64,000 nt of DNA from Beijerinckia indica subsp. indica ATCC 9039 (GTDB lineage: Bacteria; Pseudomonadota; Alphaproteobacteria; Rhizobiales; Beijerinckiaceae). Of the stretch, positions 19,013 to 28,716 are shown one piece after another. The position numbers and the translations under genes were made by a program. A model generated the notes under the pieces. That model was not told the origin of the DNA. It made no database searches and saw only the letters and a program-made list of their open reading frames with translations. Position 1 is the first letter of the stretch, and the number at the start of each line of letters is the position of its first letter. The stretch covers positions 496,001 to 560,000 of the forward strand of contig NC_010581.1 in NCBI RefSeq assembly GCF_000019845.1, in the 5' to 3' direction.

Positions 19013-19759
19013 TCAGGCCTCGGCCACAGCATCCTTATCCGTATAGAGAAGGATCCTACCGTGTGTCTCGATGCGGGCCGCCGGCAGGGTCTGGTCATGG
19101 GCGAGCACGCGTTTCAGAATGGTCTGTTTGGCTTTCCCCGCCGCAAGAAACACAATGGTGCGGCTCGACCCAAGGGCCGGATAGGTCAGGGAAATGCGCG
19201 GATGCGACGCCGCGCCCTCAATGGCCGTAACCCAGGCCTCACGTTCATCGAGCGCAATGGTGCCGGGGAACAGGGAGGCCGTGTGGCCGTCCTCGCCAAT
19301 GCCAAGCAGATTGATGTCGAACAAGGGACGGTCCTTGTCGAATTGGGTCGCGCCGTAGAAATTCTGCAAGGTCTTGGCGTAAAGGGCCGCAGCCTTTTGC
19401 GGCGAGCCGGCGTCGGTCGGGATCGGATGAATCTGATCGCGCGGGATCGGCACATGCGCGAGCCAAGCCTCATGAGTCATTTTATAATTGCTGTCTGGAT
19501 GATCATACGGGACGAACCGTTCGTCCCCCCAGAAAATATGCAGTTGCGTCCAATCAATGGCGGCGCGAAACCCCTCCGAGCCGAGCAAGGCATAAAGCCG
19601 TTTGGGGGTCGAGCCGCCCGATAGGCAGAGCGAAACCGGCCGTCCGGCCAATGCGACGCAATTGGCGATCCATAGAGCGACGCGCTCCGTCAGATCCTCC
19701 GCATTCAGGGCGACATCGATAATCGGGTCGGGCGTCATTGCAAACTTACCTTTGGGCAA
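19013..19759 (-). CDS. pgl: 6-phosphogluconolactonase
   Basis: A 248-residue cytosolic enzyme of the DevB/SOL type that hydrolyses 6-phosphoglucono-lactone, the second step of the oxidative pentose phosphate pathway. Motifs: SLCLSGGSTPKRLYALL, FWGDERFVPYDHPDSNY and LGIGEDGHTASLFPG. It is the last gene of the minus-strand operon tkt-gnd-zwf-Cof phosphatase-pgl and starts 36 bp after the phosphatase stop. In Hyphomicrobiales the same genes feed the Entner-Doudoroff pathway. Confidence 0.94.
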   Translation of the reverse strand: MPKGKFAMTPDPIIDVALNAEDLTERVALWIANCVALAGRPVSLCLSGGSTPKRLYALLGSEGFRAAIDWTQLHIFWGDERFVPYDHPDSNYKMTHEAWLAHVPIPRDQIHPIPTDAGSPQKAAALYAKTLQNFYGATQFDKDRPLFDINLLGIGEDGHTASLFPGTIALDEREAWVTAIEGAASHPRISLTYPALGSSRTIVFLAAGKAKQTILKRVLAHDQTLPAARIETHGRILLYTDKDAVAEA

Positions 19760-19795
19760 ACTGACCTTCGAGAGGTTTATCGAAAGGCACGAGCA

Positions 19796-20644
19796 CTAAA
19801 TCTTGGGGCGCGAACGAACACGCGGCAGAATGAAGGATGTGACGGCCTCGGCAAAACCATCGTGCTGATTGTCGCTTGTCACGGCATCGGCCTTCGCCTT
19901 GACGGCCTCTGTCGCATTGCCCATGGCAATTGCGACGCCAGCCGTGGCGAACATGGGCAGATCGTTCTCCATATCGCCGAGGACGGCCACTTCGGCCAAT
20001 GGGATACCGCAGATCGAGGCGATTTTTTCTACCGCATGGCCCTTGTCGGCGCCAAGCGGCGTGACGTCGATATAATAGGCTTGTGATCGATGCGCATTGG
20101 CCTTGCCCTGAAGCTTTTGGGCGAGAACCTGCTCGCAAGCCACGACTTTCGCGAAATCCTTCGATGAACCAACGAGCTTCGCGGCCTTGTCGATGAGGCC
20201 GGAGAAATCCGCGACGGTGATGGGCTTGGCTTTGATGGCATGGATTTCATGCGTGACATAGGCCCCATCCGGTTCGGTCACATACCAGCCGGTTTCGGTA
20301 TAGAGCCAGACTTCAAGCCCCTGGGCGCGCATCGTCTCGATGGTCTCTTGGGTGCATTCACGCGGGAGCAGATCGATGCCGAGACATGTGAGTTGGGGAT
20401 CGATGATCATGCCGCCATTAAAGGCGGCCAGCGGCAGCTTCAGCCCCGCGTTCAATTCCAAGGGCTCGATCAGCATCGCGAAACCCTGGGGCGGCCGGCT
20501 CGATACCAGAGTGAAGGGAAGTCCCAGGGCATGAAGACGCTGGACTGCGGCAATGGTCGCGGGCGTAAGGCTTTTATCCGGCGTGAGCAGGGTGCCATCC
20601 ACGTCCGATATGAAAAGCGAGATCGGGGTGACTGTGTCGCTCAT
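19796..20644 (-). CDS. Cof-type HAD phosphatase
   Basis: A 282-residue HAD-IIB sugar-phosphatase-like protein: FISDVDGTLLTPDKSL (nucleophile DxD), LVSSRPPQG (motif II), GADKGHAVEKI (motif III Lys) and AVLGDMENDLPMFATAG (motif IV acid pair). Cof proteins dephosphorylate small phosphorylated sugars or cofactors. It is inserted between zwf and pgl in the pentose-phosphate operon, so a role in clearing a phosphorylated sugar or a damaged intermediate of that pathway is reasonable, though not shown. Confidence 0.88.
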   Translation of the reverse strand: MSDTVTPISLFISDVDGTLLTPDKSLTPATIAAVQRLHALGLPFTLVSSRPPQGFAMLIEPLELNAGLKLPLAAFNGGMIIDPQLTCLGIDLLPRECTQETIETMRAQGLEVWLYTETGWYVTEPDGAYVTHEIHAIKAKPITVADFSGLIDKAAKLVGSSKDFAKVVACEQVLAQKLQGKANAHRSQAYYIDVTPLGADKGHAVEKIASICGIPLAEVAVLGDMENDLPMFATAGVAIAMGNATEAVKAKADAVTSDNQHDGFAEAVTSFILPRVRSRPKI

Positions 20645-20714
20645 GTCAGGTCCCGCAAATTGGCTTGCTGGTCGGGGCGAGTGGAGGGAAAGCTCTCAGC
20701 GTGTGAGGCGTCTT

Positions 20715-22322
20715 TTAGGACTGATGGGATGACTCGAGTGCGCGCCAGGCATGGCCGCTGGCCGCCAGAAGCGCATCGGCCTTTGCCGGGCCTTCCCCGC
20801 CCGCGGGATAGATTTCGAGCGGACTGAGAGTTCCAAGCTCCCGATCGGCCCAGCCGTCGAGGAAAGGCTGGACCACCGCCCAGCCGGCCTCGACATTATC
20901 GGCGCGCTGGAACAGCGTCGGATCGCCGATCAGGCAATCATAGAGCAAGGTTTCATAGCCGGTGCTCGGATTGGCCTTGAAATAATCGGCATAGGAAAAA
21001 TCCATTTCCACATTGGCCAATGTGACTTTGCGGCCGGGGCGCTTGGCGACGAAACGCAGGGAAACGCCTTCGTCCGGTTGAATATGAAGGATCATCCTCC
21101 CGGGGGAATAATCGCAGGCGTCAAGTTCGCGGAACAGGACACCTGGCGCCTTCTTGAAATGAACGACAATCTCCGTCCGCCGGTGGGCGAGCGCCTTGCC
21201 GGTGCGGATGAAAAAAGGCACGCCTTGCCAGCGCCAATTATCGATCCATAATTTCAGAGCGGCATAGGTTTCCGTCATGCTTGCCGGATCGACGGTCTCC
21301 GATGCACGATAGGCTGTGATTTTTTGGCCCAGAATTTCGCCCTCGCCATATTGGCCGCGCACCGCATTGGCCATGGCTTCTTGCGGGCTATATCGGCGCA
21401 CGGCTTCGATGACTTTGGCCTTTTCCGTGCGGATCGCATCGGCGTCGAAGGAATTGGGCGGCTCCATGGCAATCATGGAGAGCAATTGGAACATATGGTT
21501 CGGCACCATGTCGCGGAGCGCGCCGGTCGTCTCATAAAAACGGCCGCGGCCTTCGACACCCACGGTTTCCGCCGCCGTGATCTCGATCATATCGATATGA
21601 TCACGGTTCCAGATCGGCTCGAACATGAAATTGGCAAAGCGCAGGACCATGATGTTCTGCACGGTTTCCTTGCCGAGAAAATGATCGATCCGGTAGATTT
21701 GCGCCTCATCGACCTCATGCAGAATCGCGGCATTGAGCGCGCGCGCGGAGGCGAGATCGCGGCCGAAGGGCTTTTCGATAATGATGCGGCGGAAGGCGCG
21801 GTCCCTTTGCCGTGCGAGGCCGCTAGCGCCGAGTTGGGCGATGATGGTCTCGAAGAACCGGGGCGCCGTCGCGAGATAGAAGACGGCATTGGCGGGGTTT
21901 TGAGCCGCCTGTCCATGCATTGTTCCAGCAAGGCTTGCGAGCTTTTTTTCGAGCCCGGCATAGGTCGCAGGATCGGTGAAATCGCCGGTATGATAATAAA
22001 GACGCTGGCGCAGGAAGGCGAGGGCAGTGGCATCGGCGGTGGTGGCGCCTTCATCCTTTTCCGCGCCAGCCTGGCTCGTTTTTGTGATCGTGCTGACGAT
22101 GGCCTCACGAAAGCTTTCGTCGGTCTTTTCGTGATGATCAACGCCGATGATACAAAAATCCGACGAGAGCAGGCCTTCCCTGGCGAGATTAAGCAGGGAC
22201 GGCATCAGAAGGCGGCGCGTGAGATCGCCCGAGGCTCCGAAAATGACAAAGACACAGGCTGGCGCCGTGACGGTCTCAGGGCTGCATTCGGAAACGGGCG
22301 ATCGCGGCGCGGCCCCGTTCAT
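20715..22322 (-). CDS. zwf: Glucose-6-phosphate 1-dehydrogenase
   Basis: A 535-residue enzyme oxidising glucose-6-phosphate to 6-phosphoglucono-lactone with NAD(P). N-terminal nucleotide site [18 protein letters not shown], active-site [14 protein letters not shown] with the catalytic His neighbourhood, and [12 protein letters not shown] longer frame runs to 22505, but it would overlap gnd deeply. ATG 22322 overlaps the gnd stop by four bases (ATGA), a standard translational-coupling junction, so I start there. It is the third gene of the PPP operon. Confidence 0.95.
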   Translation of the reverse strand: MNGAAPRSPVSECSPETVTAPACVFVIFGASGDLTRRLLMPSLLNLAREGLLSSDFCIIGVDHHEKTDESFREAIVSTITKTSQAGAEKDEGATTADATALAFLRQRLYYHTGDFTDPATYAGLEKKLASLAGTMHGQAAQNPANAVFYLATAPRFFETIIAQLGASGLARQRDRAFRRIIIEKPFGRDLASARALNAAILHEVDEAQIYRIDHFLGKETVQNIMVLRFANFMFEPIWNRDHIDMIEITAAETVGVEGRGRFYETTGALRDMVPNHMFQLLSMIAMEPPNSFDADAIRTEKAKVIEAVRRYSPQEAMANAVRGQYGEGEILGQKITAYRASETVDPASMTETYAALKLWIDNWRWQGVPFFIRTGKALAHRRTEIVVHFKKAPGVLFRELDACDYSPGRMILHIQPDEGVSLRFVAKRPGRKVTLANVEMDFSYADYFKANPSTGYETLLYDCLIGDPTLFQRADNVEAGWAVVQPFLDGWADRELGTLSPLEIYPAGGEGPAKADALLAASGHAWRALESSHQS

Positions 22323-23323
22323 TTCGGCGCGTCCGCGGCTGTGCCTGGCTCCTTGACCTCGACATGGCCACCGAATTGGAAGCGCATGGCGGAGAGGAGC
22401 TTGTCGCCAAACGTATGGTCCTGGCGCGAGCGGAACCTCGCAAAGAGCGAGGCGGCGAGCACATTGGCGGGCACGGCTTCCTCGATGGCTGCTTCCAGCG
22501 TCCAACGGCCCTCGCCGGAATCCGCAACGGCGCCTTCATAATGGGCGAGATCGCCGCTTTCCGCGAGCGAAATTGCCGTGAGATCGAGAAGCCAGGAAGC
22601 GACCACGCTGCCACGCCGCCAGACTTCGGCAATATCGGCGAGGTCGAGATCGAAACGCTCGTTTTCCGGTAAGGCCTCCGAGGCTTTGTTTCGTAAAATA
22701 TCAAAGCCTTCCGCATAGGCCTGCATCAAGCCATATTCGATGCCGTTATGGATCATTTTAACGAAATGCCCGGAGCCGGCCGGCCCCGCGTGAATATAGC
22801 CCTGCTCGGCGCGCGGGTCGCGGCCCTCGCGATGAGGTGTGCGGGTAATATCGCCGATGCCGGGCGCCAGTGTTTTGAAGATCGGATCGAGACCCGCAAC
22901 CGCATCCTTCGGGCCGCCGATCATCATGCAATAGCCGCGTTCAAGGCCCCAGACGCCACCGGACGTGCCGACATCGAGATAATGTATCCCGCGTGTGGCG
23001 AGGGCCGCGGCGCGGCGGATATCGTCTTTATAATAGGTATTGCCTCCGTCGATGAGCGCATCGCCTGAGCTGAGCAAGCGGCCGAGCGTCTCGACGGCTT
23101 CTTCCGTGATGGGTCCCGCCGGCAGCATGATCCAGATGGCGCGCGGCGGTGCCAGAAGCTGCACGAGTTCGGCAAGGTCCCGCGCGGGCGTCATGCCTTC
23201 CTTGGCCAGACCTTGGGCAATCTCTGGCTTGGCGTCATAGACCACGCATTGATGACCGGCGCGGGTTAGGCGGCGTGCAATATTGCCCCCCATTCGGCCA
23301 AGACCGATGATGCCTAATTGCAT
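22319..23323 (-). CDS. gnd: 6-phosphogluconate dehydrogenase, short (YqeC/GntZ-like) type
   Basis: A 334-residue enzyme, about 130 residues shorter than E. coli Gnd, oxidatively decarboxylating 6-phosphogluconate to ribulose-5-phosphate. The Rossmann site is [17 protein letters not shown], ending the second strand in VVYDAKPE; an Asp there often means NAD rather than NADP. Substrate motifs: [20 protein letters not shown] and [19 protein letters not shown]. The frame also has an ATG at 23344, but ATG 23323 has AGGAG six bases upstream and matches the family start. The stop overlaps the zwf start. Confidence 0.93.
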   Translation of the reverse strand: MQLGIIGLGRMGGNIARRLTRAGHQCVVYDAKPEIAQGLAKEGMTPARDLAELVQLLAPPRAIWIMLPAGPITEEAVETLGRLLSSGDALIDGGNTYYKDDIRRAAALATRGIHYLDVGTSGGVWGLERGYCMMIGGPKDAVAGLDPIFKTLAPGIGDITRTPHREGRDPRAEQGYIHAGPAGSGHFVKMIHNGIEYGLMQAYAEGFDILRNKASEALPENERFDLDLADIAEVWRRGSVVASWLLDLTAISLAESGDLAHYEGAVADSGEGRWTLEAAIEEAVPANVLAASLFARFRSRQDHTFGDKLLSAMRFQFGGHVEVKEPGTAADAPK

Positions 23324-23487
23324 GCCATTCTCCTTCTCTCCCATCGGTTATAAACAACACCCGATGGACATTCTCGAATTTTCAACAAACATTCGAGAAT
23401 GTGATCCAGTGTCTCTGTCCGCGACCCTGGTTTGACGCCAAAGGCCGCAAAGAGCGGTCTTTGGCTTATTGTCCCGAGTGCTTCGTC

Positions 23488-25584
23488 TCAGGAGGCGGGC
23501 GTCGATGCGAGCTGCGCCAGGGCTGCTTCGAGGACCTTGTCGACGGTGAAACCGAACCGGTTTTGCAGGGCCTTATACGGCGCCGAGGCACCGAACCCAT
23601 GCATGCCGATGATCTCTCCGCTGCGTCCGACATAACGCTCCCAGCCGAAGGTGGAGGCCTGCTCGACCGCGACCCGGGCGCTGATCGCCGGCGGCAGGAC
23701 GGTGTCGCGATAAGTGGATTCCTGCTGTTCGAACAATTCCCAGGACGGCATGCTGACGACCCGGGCGCCCTTGCCGTCCTTTTTCAAACGCTCGAAAACC
23801 TCGAGGCACAGAGAAACCTCGCTGCCACTCGCGAGCAGGATCACTTTGGGCGCATCGCCTTCCGTATCGGCGAGAATATAAGCGCCGCGCGCGACGCCTT
23901 CCGCCGAGCCGTAAATCGTGCGGTCGATAACCGGCAGGGCTTGACGGCTCAACGCCAAGGCGGCCGGCCGTGCGGTCTGATTGAAAATGACCCGGTAGGC
24001 TTCGACCGTCTCATTGGCGTCGGCGGGGCGCAGGGTAATGAGATGCGGAATGGTCCGCAGGCTCGCCAGATGTTCGATGGGCTGATGCGTCGGGCCGTCC
24101 TCGCCAACACCGATGGAATCATGGGTGAAGACGAAAAACACCGGCAATTCCATCAGCGCCGAGAGGCGCAGCGCGGGCCTCAAATAATCGCTGAAGACGA
24201 GGAACGTCGCGCCGAAGGCGCGCAGGTCGCAAAGAGCGAGACCATTGACGATAGCACCCATCGCATGTTCGCGAATGCCAAAATGCACATTGCGGCCGCC
24301 GGGATTGCCAGGCTCCAGCGCACCAGCCCCTTCGAAAACCAGCTTGGTCTTGTTTGAAGGCGCAAGATCGGCGGAACCGCCGACCAGCCAGGGGCAATTT
24401 TCGGCAAGCACATTCAATACCTTACCAGACGCGTCACGAGTCGCCATGCCTTTGGCGTCGGCCGGGAAAGTCGGCAAGTTCTTGTCCCAGTTTTCCGGCA
24501 ATTGCCGGGCAAACATGGTGTCGAGCTGGCCCGCCGTTTGCGGATCGGCTTGGCGATATTGATCGAACAGGTTCGACCATTGCGCATGCATGGTTTTGCC
24601 GCGCTGCCCGAAAGAGCCCGCGAAATGTTCGAGGACGCCATCCGGCACCAGGAATTGCGCGTCTTCCGGCCAATTATAGAAGCGTTTGGTGAGGCGCACT
24701 TCCTCTTCGCCCAAGGGGTCGGAATGGGCGGCGGATGTATTCTGCTTATGGGGGGAACCATAGCCGATGATCGAATGCACGATGATCAGCGTCGGCTTAT
24801 CATTGGTCTGTTTGAAGGTCGTAAGGGCGGCTGTGGTCGCGTCGCAATCATTGGCGTCTTCGACATGCAGCACGTTCCAGCCATAGGATTCGAAGCGTTT
24901 GGCGACATCCTCGCTGAAGGCGAGATCGGTCTTGCCCTCGATGGTGATGTGGTTGCTGTCGTAGATCCAGCACAGATTGGAAAGTTGAAGATGTCCGGCG
25001 AGCGAGGCAGCCTCGCAGGCGACGCCCTCCATCAAGTCGCCATCGCTGCATAATGTATAAACGTCGTAATCGAACAGGGTCTGGCCGGGTTTGTTGTAGC
25101 GGGCGGCCTGCCAGCGTCCGGCGATGGCCATGCCGACGCTATTGCCGCAGCCAGCGCCGAGCGGGCCGGTCGTGGTTTCGACGCCGATGGTGAAGCCATA
25201 TTCCGGATGGCCGGGCGTGCGGCTGCCGTTCTGGCGGAAATTCTTGATGTCTTCCAGGCTAACCGCAGGTTCTTGCGTACCAGGAATGCGGATATTGCCA
25301 AGATGGATGAGGGAATAGAGCAGCATGGACGCATGCCCGACCGACAGAACGAAACGGTCGCGGTTCGGCCAGGTGGGGTCGGTCGGATCATAGCGCAGGA
25401 ATTTCTGCCAAAGCGTATAAGCGACGGGCGCTAGTCCCATAGGCGCGCCGGTATGACCGGAATTCGCTTTCTGCACGGCGTCGATCGTCAAGGTCCGGAT
25501 CGTATTGATGCACAATTGATCCAAGGCCTGTGCGGTGTTCGCGGGAGAAAGAGACTCCGTGGCGGGATTTTGAACACTGGACAT
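23488..25584 (-). CDS. tkt: Transketolase
   Basis: A 698-residue thiamine-diphosphate enzyme moving two-carbon ketol units between sugar phosphates. Motifs: NSGHTGAPMGLAPVAYTLW, the ThDP motif CSDGDLMEGVACEAASLAGH with Mg ligand IYDSNHITIEG, FGIREHAMGAIVNG, and FVFTHDSIGVGEDGPTHQP. The frame is open to 25668, but ATG 25584 (MSSVQNPAT) is nearest the family start, and the extra codons run into a palindromic promoter repeat. First gene of tkt-gnd-zwf-Cof-pgl; the 164-bp gap to gnd may hold a second promoter. Confidence 0.95.
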   Translation of the reverse strand: MSSVQNPATESLSPANTAQALDQLCINTIRTLTIDAVQKANSGHTGAPMGLAPVAYTLWQKFLRYDPTDPTWPNRDRFVLSVGHASMLLYSLIHLGNIRIPGTQEPAVSLEDIKNFRQNGSRTPGHPEYGFTIGVETTTGPLGAGCGNSVGMAIAGRWQAARYNKPGQTLFDYDVYTLCSDGDLMEGVACEAASLAGHLQLSNLCWIYDSNHITIEGKTDLAFSEDVAKRFESYGWNVLHVEDANDCDATTAALTTFKQTNDKPTLIIVHSIIGYGSPHKQNTSAAHSDPLGEEEVRLTKRFYNWPEDAQFLVPDGVLEHFAGSFGQRGKTMHAQWSNLFDQYRQADPQTAGQLDTMFARQLPENWDKNLPTFPADAKGMATRDASGKVLNVLAENCPWLVGGSADLAPSNKTKLVFEGAGALEPGNPGGRNVHFGIREHAMGAIVNGLALCDLRAFGATFLVFSDYLRPALRLSALMELPVFFVFTHDSIGVGEDGPTHQPIEHLASLRTIPHLITLRPADANETVEAYRVIFNQTARPAALALSRQALPVIDRTIYGSAEGVARGAYILADTEGDAPKVILLASGSEVSLCLEVFERLKKDGKGARVVSMPSWELFEQQESTYRDTVLPPAISARVAVEQASTFGWERYVGRSGEIIGMHGFGASAPYKALQNRFGFTVDKVLEAALAQLASTPAS

Positions 25585-26151
25585 GGGGCGCTCGATTCGA
25601 AGAGGGGCGGGAAGCATCAAATCCAGGGATGGGACCCTGTCTTGGGATGAATTTGATGCGTTTGGCAAAATTTAGAGCATGACCTCGATTGCGTTTAAAG
25701 GGTCATGCGCTCGGGAACAAGACGGCAGCATTGTAAGCCGTGATTGGCCTGAGTTGAAGTGGTTATAACATTAAAGGCGATGACGCTTCTTTAAGCAAGG
25801 CCCGAAGTTTCCCGCTTCGCCGAGTGGCCAGGTAGAAAAGCGGCACGGTGGGAAAGGCGGCAAGGTGGAAAGAGCAAGCTTTCCATGCGAATCATCTATG
25901 AGAAACGCGGCGCTTTCATGAAGGTCTTGCAAAAGATCAAACAGCAAAGGCGGGCGGGGTACGTAGAAAGATCACTATAACTGGGCACAAAATATTTATT
26001 TAAAATGACACGACTATGCCGTCTTCTGATCTGTTCATGATTTAAGAGCCAGATCATCGCGGATTTGAGCCTGCTGTGATTCAAGAGGAGCCAGGGCGCG
26101 GAGGGGCGAGCTTTCCAGTTTCCACGGCTCTGGCTTTATGCTGATGGATAG
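25585..26151. promoter_or_regulatory. Upstream region of the PPP operon with palindromic repeat, copy C
   Basis: A 567-bp gap with no credible gene. The 110 bp next to tkt contain TCTTGGGATGAATTTGATGC (25640-25659), a diverged copy of the repeat seen at 9768 and 31432, followed by a hairpin GCATGACC (25677-25684) / GGTCATGC (25701-25708). AGAGCATGA-type palindromes are frequent in Hyphomicrobiales promoter regions. The rest is AT-richer than its surroundings and shows nothing I can name. Confidence 0.5.
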
Positions 26152-26910
26152 TCAAGTAAGCCCCGCAAGGGTAAGAACGCCTTCCATCCCACGGCTCGTA
26201 ATCTCAGGACGTATGTCGAACGGTTCAGCGGGCAGGCCTAATCTATTCACCCACGCCGTTCGGTAACCGAACCAGGTTGCCCCAATCGCGTCCCAACCGC
26301 CAAAAGCAGCGAAACCGATCTGCTCACGTGGCAGGCCAAAGGCATCGACCGCCATTTTATAGGCTTCAGGAGCCGGCTTGAAACGTTTCACGCGATCGGT
26401 GCTGATTGGGGCCTCAAAATAGCTTGCGATGCCATTGCGGTTCATATTGGCCATCAATGTCGTGGCGCCGAGATTGGACAGGAATGCGAGTCTGATATTG
26501 GCCGTGCGCAATCGTTCAAGCGCTGGCTTTACATCCGGCCATATGTCTAATGATTCATACTGGTTGATGAGTCTTTGGCGCGTATTGTCATCCAGTGTGA
26601 GATCCATTGCATGAGCTGTGTAGGATAGAGTGGTATCCGCCAATGTTCTGAAATCTTGGTAGTGTCCCGCTGCCGTTAGAAGCCAGCTATAGCTAAAAAT
26701 CTTGTTCGACCATTGCGCTGCAAGCAATTCGCCTCGCTCGCCGAGCATATCGCGCGCGAGCATTGGGACGCTGCGCGGGTCGAAAATGGGAAATCCATCA
26801 AATGCGATAGCACGGATGGGCGAGGGGGCCGCTTGTACTATCTTTGTGCGGGCGAGCAAACTCGTTGCCCCCATTAAGAGCGTCCTGCGGTGAATTGGGA
26901 AATTCGACAT
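26152..26910 (-). CDS. Exported type II haloacid-dehalogenase-like protein
   Basis: A 252-residue protein. The N-terminus HRRTLLMGATSLLA with a following AxA-type cleavage (VQAAPS) looks like a Tat signal peptide. The mature part is a HAD hydrolase: AIAFDGFPIFDPRSV (nucleophile Asp), LAFLSNLGATTL (motif II Ser) and RFKPAPEAYKMAV (motif III Lys). The first motif is one residue shorter than the FDxYGTLFD of cytosolic L-2-haloacid dehalogenases, so the substrate may not be a haloacid. It follows the GST gene on the same strand; gene content here looks accessory. Confidence 0.8.
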   Translation of the reverse strand: MSNFPIHRRTLLMGATSLLARTKIVQAAPSPIRAIAFDGFPIFDPRSVPMLARDMLGERGELLAAQWSNKIFSYSWLLTAAGHYQDFRTLADTTLSYTAHAMDLTLDDNTRQRLINQYESLDIWPDVKPALERLRTANIRLAFLSNLGATTLMANMNRNGIASYFEAPISTDRVKRFKPAPEAYKMAVDAFGLPREQIGFAAFGGWDAIGATWFGYRTAWVNRLGLPAEPFDIRPEITSRGMEGVLTLAGLT

Positions 26911-26952
26911 TTATCGCACCGGAGCGTGATCGGGCTGCTTGATAGACTCGAC

Positions 26953-26983
26953 CACGCAAACGCAGGCTTGTGCTGTTTGCGTG
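26953..26983 (-). terminator. Inverted repeat between GST and HAD genes
   Basis: CACGCAAAC (26953-26961) and GTTTGCGTG (26975-26983) form a nine-bp stem with a 13-base spacer just after the GST stop. It lacks a U-run, so termination would be weak or factor-dependent. Confidence 0.45.
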
Positions 26984-27012
26984 CGAGGGATAGGGCGAGC
27001 AGGTGAGGGCGT

Positions 27013-27630
27013 CTAATTGGCCGCCGGCATGGGCAGGAAGAAAGGTAGCGCTTCCACGCGGTTTAGCCATGCGCATACATTTTGATACGGTTCAAGTGAC
27101 ACCTCGCCCTCCGGTGCCTTGGCAATGTAGCTGTAGATCGCGACATCAGCGAGCGTGATGGTTGTTCCAGTTAGAAACGGGCTTTGCGTTAGCGTCTCAT
27201 CAAGCCGCTCAAGGAGTCGTTTTGACTCTGCAGCGGCATGCTCATAATCACCTGGCAGACCGAATATCTTGATCAACCGCGCTGTGCATGGTCCGTTGAA
27301 TACGGGGCCCTGCGCCACGGAGAGCCAGCGCTGGACCTGAGCCGCCGCTGAAGGTTCGCTTGGGAGCCACATTCTCGATGGGTCGTATCTGAGTGCTAAA
27401 TAGACGAGGATGGCAACGGAATCTGCAATCGTGACGTCTCCATCCTGTAATACGGGAACAGTTTCGAACACGTTCAGTCTATGAAATTCATCCGTATGTT
27501 GTTCGCCAGCGGCGAGATCGACCGCATGGAAGTGGTATGACAGGTTGAGCAAACTCAACATCAGTTCGGCCCGATGCGAATGGCCGGACAGGCGCAAGCC
27601 ATAAAGGGTCAGGTTCGGACTCTCGGGCAT
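27013..27630 (-). CDS. Glutathione S-transferase family protein
   Basis: A 205-residue cytosolic GST. The thioredoxin-like N-domain begins LTLYGLRLSGHSHRAELML and includes the cis-Pro stretch ETVPVLQDGDVTIADSVAIL (Ser of the glutathione-binding ESxAI-like motif as DSVAI). The helical C-domain has TITLADVAIYSYIAKAPEG. The frame extends to 27663, but ATG 27630 has AGAGAGGAA upstream and starts at the usual distance from the first strand. Divergent from a LysR regulator, which probably controls it. Confidence 0.88.
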   Translation of the reverse strand: MPESPNLTLYGLRLSGHSHRAELMLSLLNLSYHFHAVDLAAGEQHTDEFHRLNVFETVPVLQDGDVTIADSVAILVYLALRYDPSRMWLPSEPSAAAQVQRWLSVAQGPVFNGPCTARLIKIFGLPGDYEHAAAESKRLLERLDETLTQSPFLTGTTITLADVAIYSYIAKAPEGEVSLEPYQNVCAWLNRVEALPFFLPMPAAN

Positions 27631-27751
27631 CTCAAAATTTCCTCTCTCTATTGCCAGGGCCAAAGCGGGCTTGCAGCACTATACGGTACGGCGACAACCG
27701 GGATAATTGAGGAGCTTTGGCACACTCTGTCGCTAAAATCAGGATAATTCG
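27631..27751. promoter_or_regulatory. Divergent GST/LysR promoter region
   Basis: A 121-bp shared upstream region. It has two copies of GGATAATT (about 27700 and 27742) and several T-N11-A type positions. A LysR-type regulator usually binds such a region next to its own gene, so the regulator encoded from 27752 is the likely ligand. The exact operator cannot be fixed by eye. Confidence 0.5.
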
Positions 27752-28654
27752 ATGGACCGGCTGGACAACCTTTCGACTTTCGTCGCGGTCGCTGAGCAGG
27801 GCAGTTTCATTGCGGCTAGTCGTCAGCTCGGTCGTTCTACGACCGCTGTGAGCCGTGCCGTCGCCGTGTTGGAGGATGTCTTGGGAACGCAACTCCTGAC
27901 GCGAACCACGCGCGCCGTTGCGTTGACGCAGGCAGGACAGCGCACTCTGGAGCAAGCGCGGCGCATTCTGGCTGATTATGCCCAGTTGCGGGACGCGGCC
28001 GATGGAAATGCCACGCCATCTGGGCTCATCACGATAACCGCGCCGGAAATGTTTGGGCGCCTCCATGTATTGCCCCTCGTGGAGAGCTTCATGGCGGCCC
28101 ATAGCAACGTGGAGATTTCTCTTCTGTTGCTGAATCGGATGGTTTCGTTGATTGATGAGGGCGTAGATCTCGGTGTGCGTATCGCGCATTTATCTGACTC
28201 GAGCCTCCGAGCCATCCGGCTTGGCAGTGTGCGACAAGTGCTATGCGCCAGTCCCGACTATCTCGCCATGGCCGGCACGCCATTGCATCCAAAAGACCTG
28301 GCTAACCATCGGGTTATTGCCATCATGGGCGCGAGGCCCTTGCCTTTCCGGTGGCGCTTCAGGAGCAGTACAAATCCCCGATCCGTGCTCGTCAAACCGC
28401 AACTCGTGGTGAATTCAGTGCAGGCCGCGTTGGAGGCTGCGTCGCGCGGAGCAGGAATTACACGTGTTCTTTCTTATCAATCAGCGCCGCTGGAAGAAAT
28501 CGGGGCGTTGCGGCGCCTGCTTATAGCGCACGAGCCGCCCTCCATCCCCATCCATCTTGTCTATCCCGTCGGTCGGTATCTTCCGTCGCGCATTCGCATG
28601 TTCATCGATCATGCCGTCGCTGCGCTTCGCGGGCGCTTTCCAGAAGTCGAATGA
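27752..28654 (+). CDS. LysR-family transcriptional regulator
   Basis: A 300-residue regulator. The N-terminal winged helix covers residues 1-60 (NLSTFVAVAEQGSFIAASRQ, then RSTTAVSRAVAVLEDVLGT, ending LLTRTTRAVALTQAG), followed by a periplasmic-binding-type effector domain (LITITAPEMFGRLHVLPLVE, VDLGVRIAHLSDSSLRA). It belongs to the CrgA/AaeR-like branch of LTTRs. It is divergent from the GST gene, the standard arrangement for an LTTR and its target. The effector is unknown. Confidence 0.92.
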   Translation: MDRLDNLSTFVAVAEQGSFIAASRQLGRSTTAVSRAVAVLEDVLGTQLLTRTTRAVALTQAGQRTLEQARRILADYAQLRDAADGNATPSGLITITAPEMFGRLHVLPLVESFMAAHSNVEISLLLLNRMVSLIDEGVDLGVRIAHLSDSSLRAIRLGSVRQVLCASPDYLAMAGTPLHPKDLANHRVIAIMGARPLPFRWRFRSSTNPRSVLVKPQLVVNSVQAALEAASRGAGITRVLSYQSAPLEEIGALRRLLIAHEPPSIPIHLVYPVGRYLPSRIRMFIDHAVAALRGRFPEVE

Positions 28655-28716
28655 GGCGTTTGATGATCTGATGGGATAGGGAGGGCCGATCGTTAATTGC
28701 TCTGCTCTCTCATTGA

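Noticed and set aside
21324..22541. A 405-codon plus-strand frame opposite zwf and part of gnd
   Set aside because: Antisense of two conserved enzymes; no homologue-like motif.
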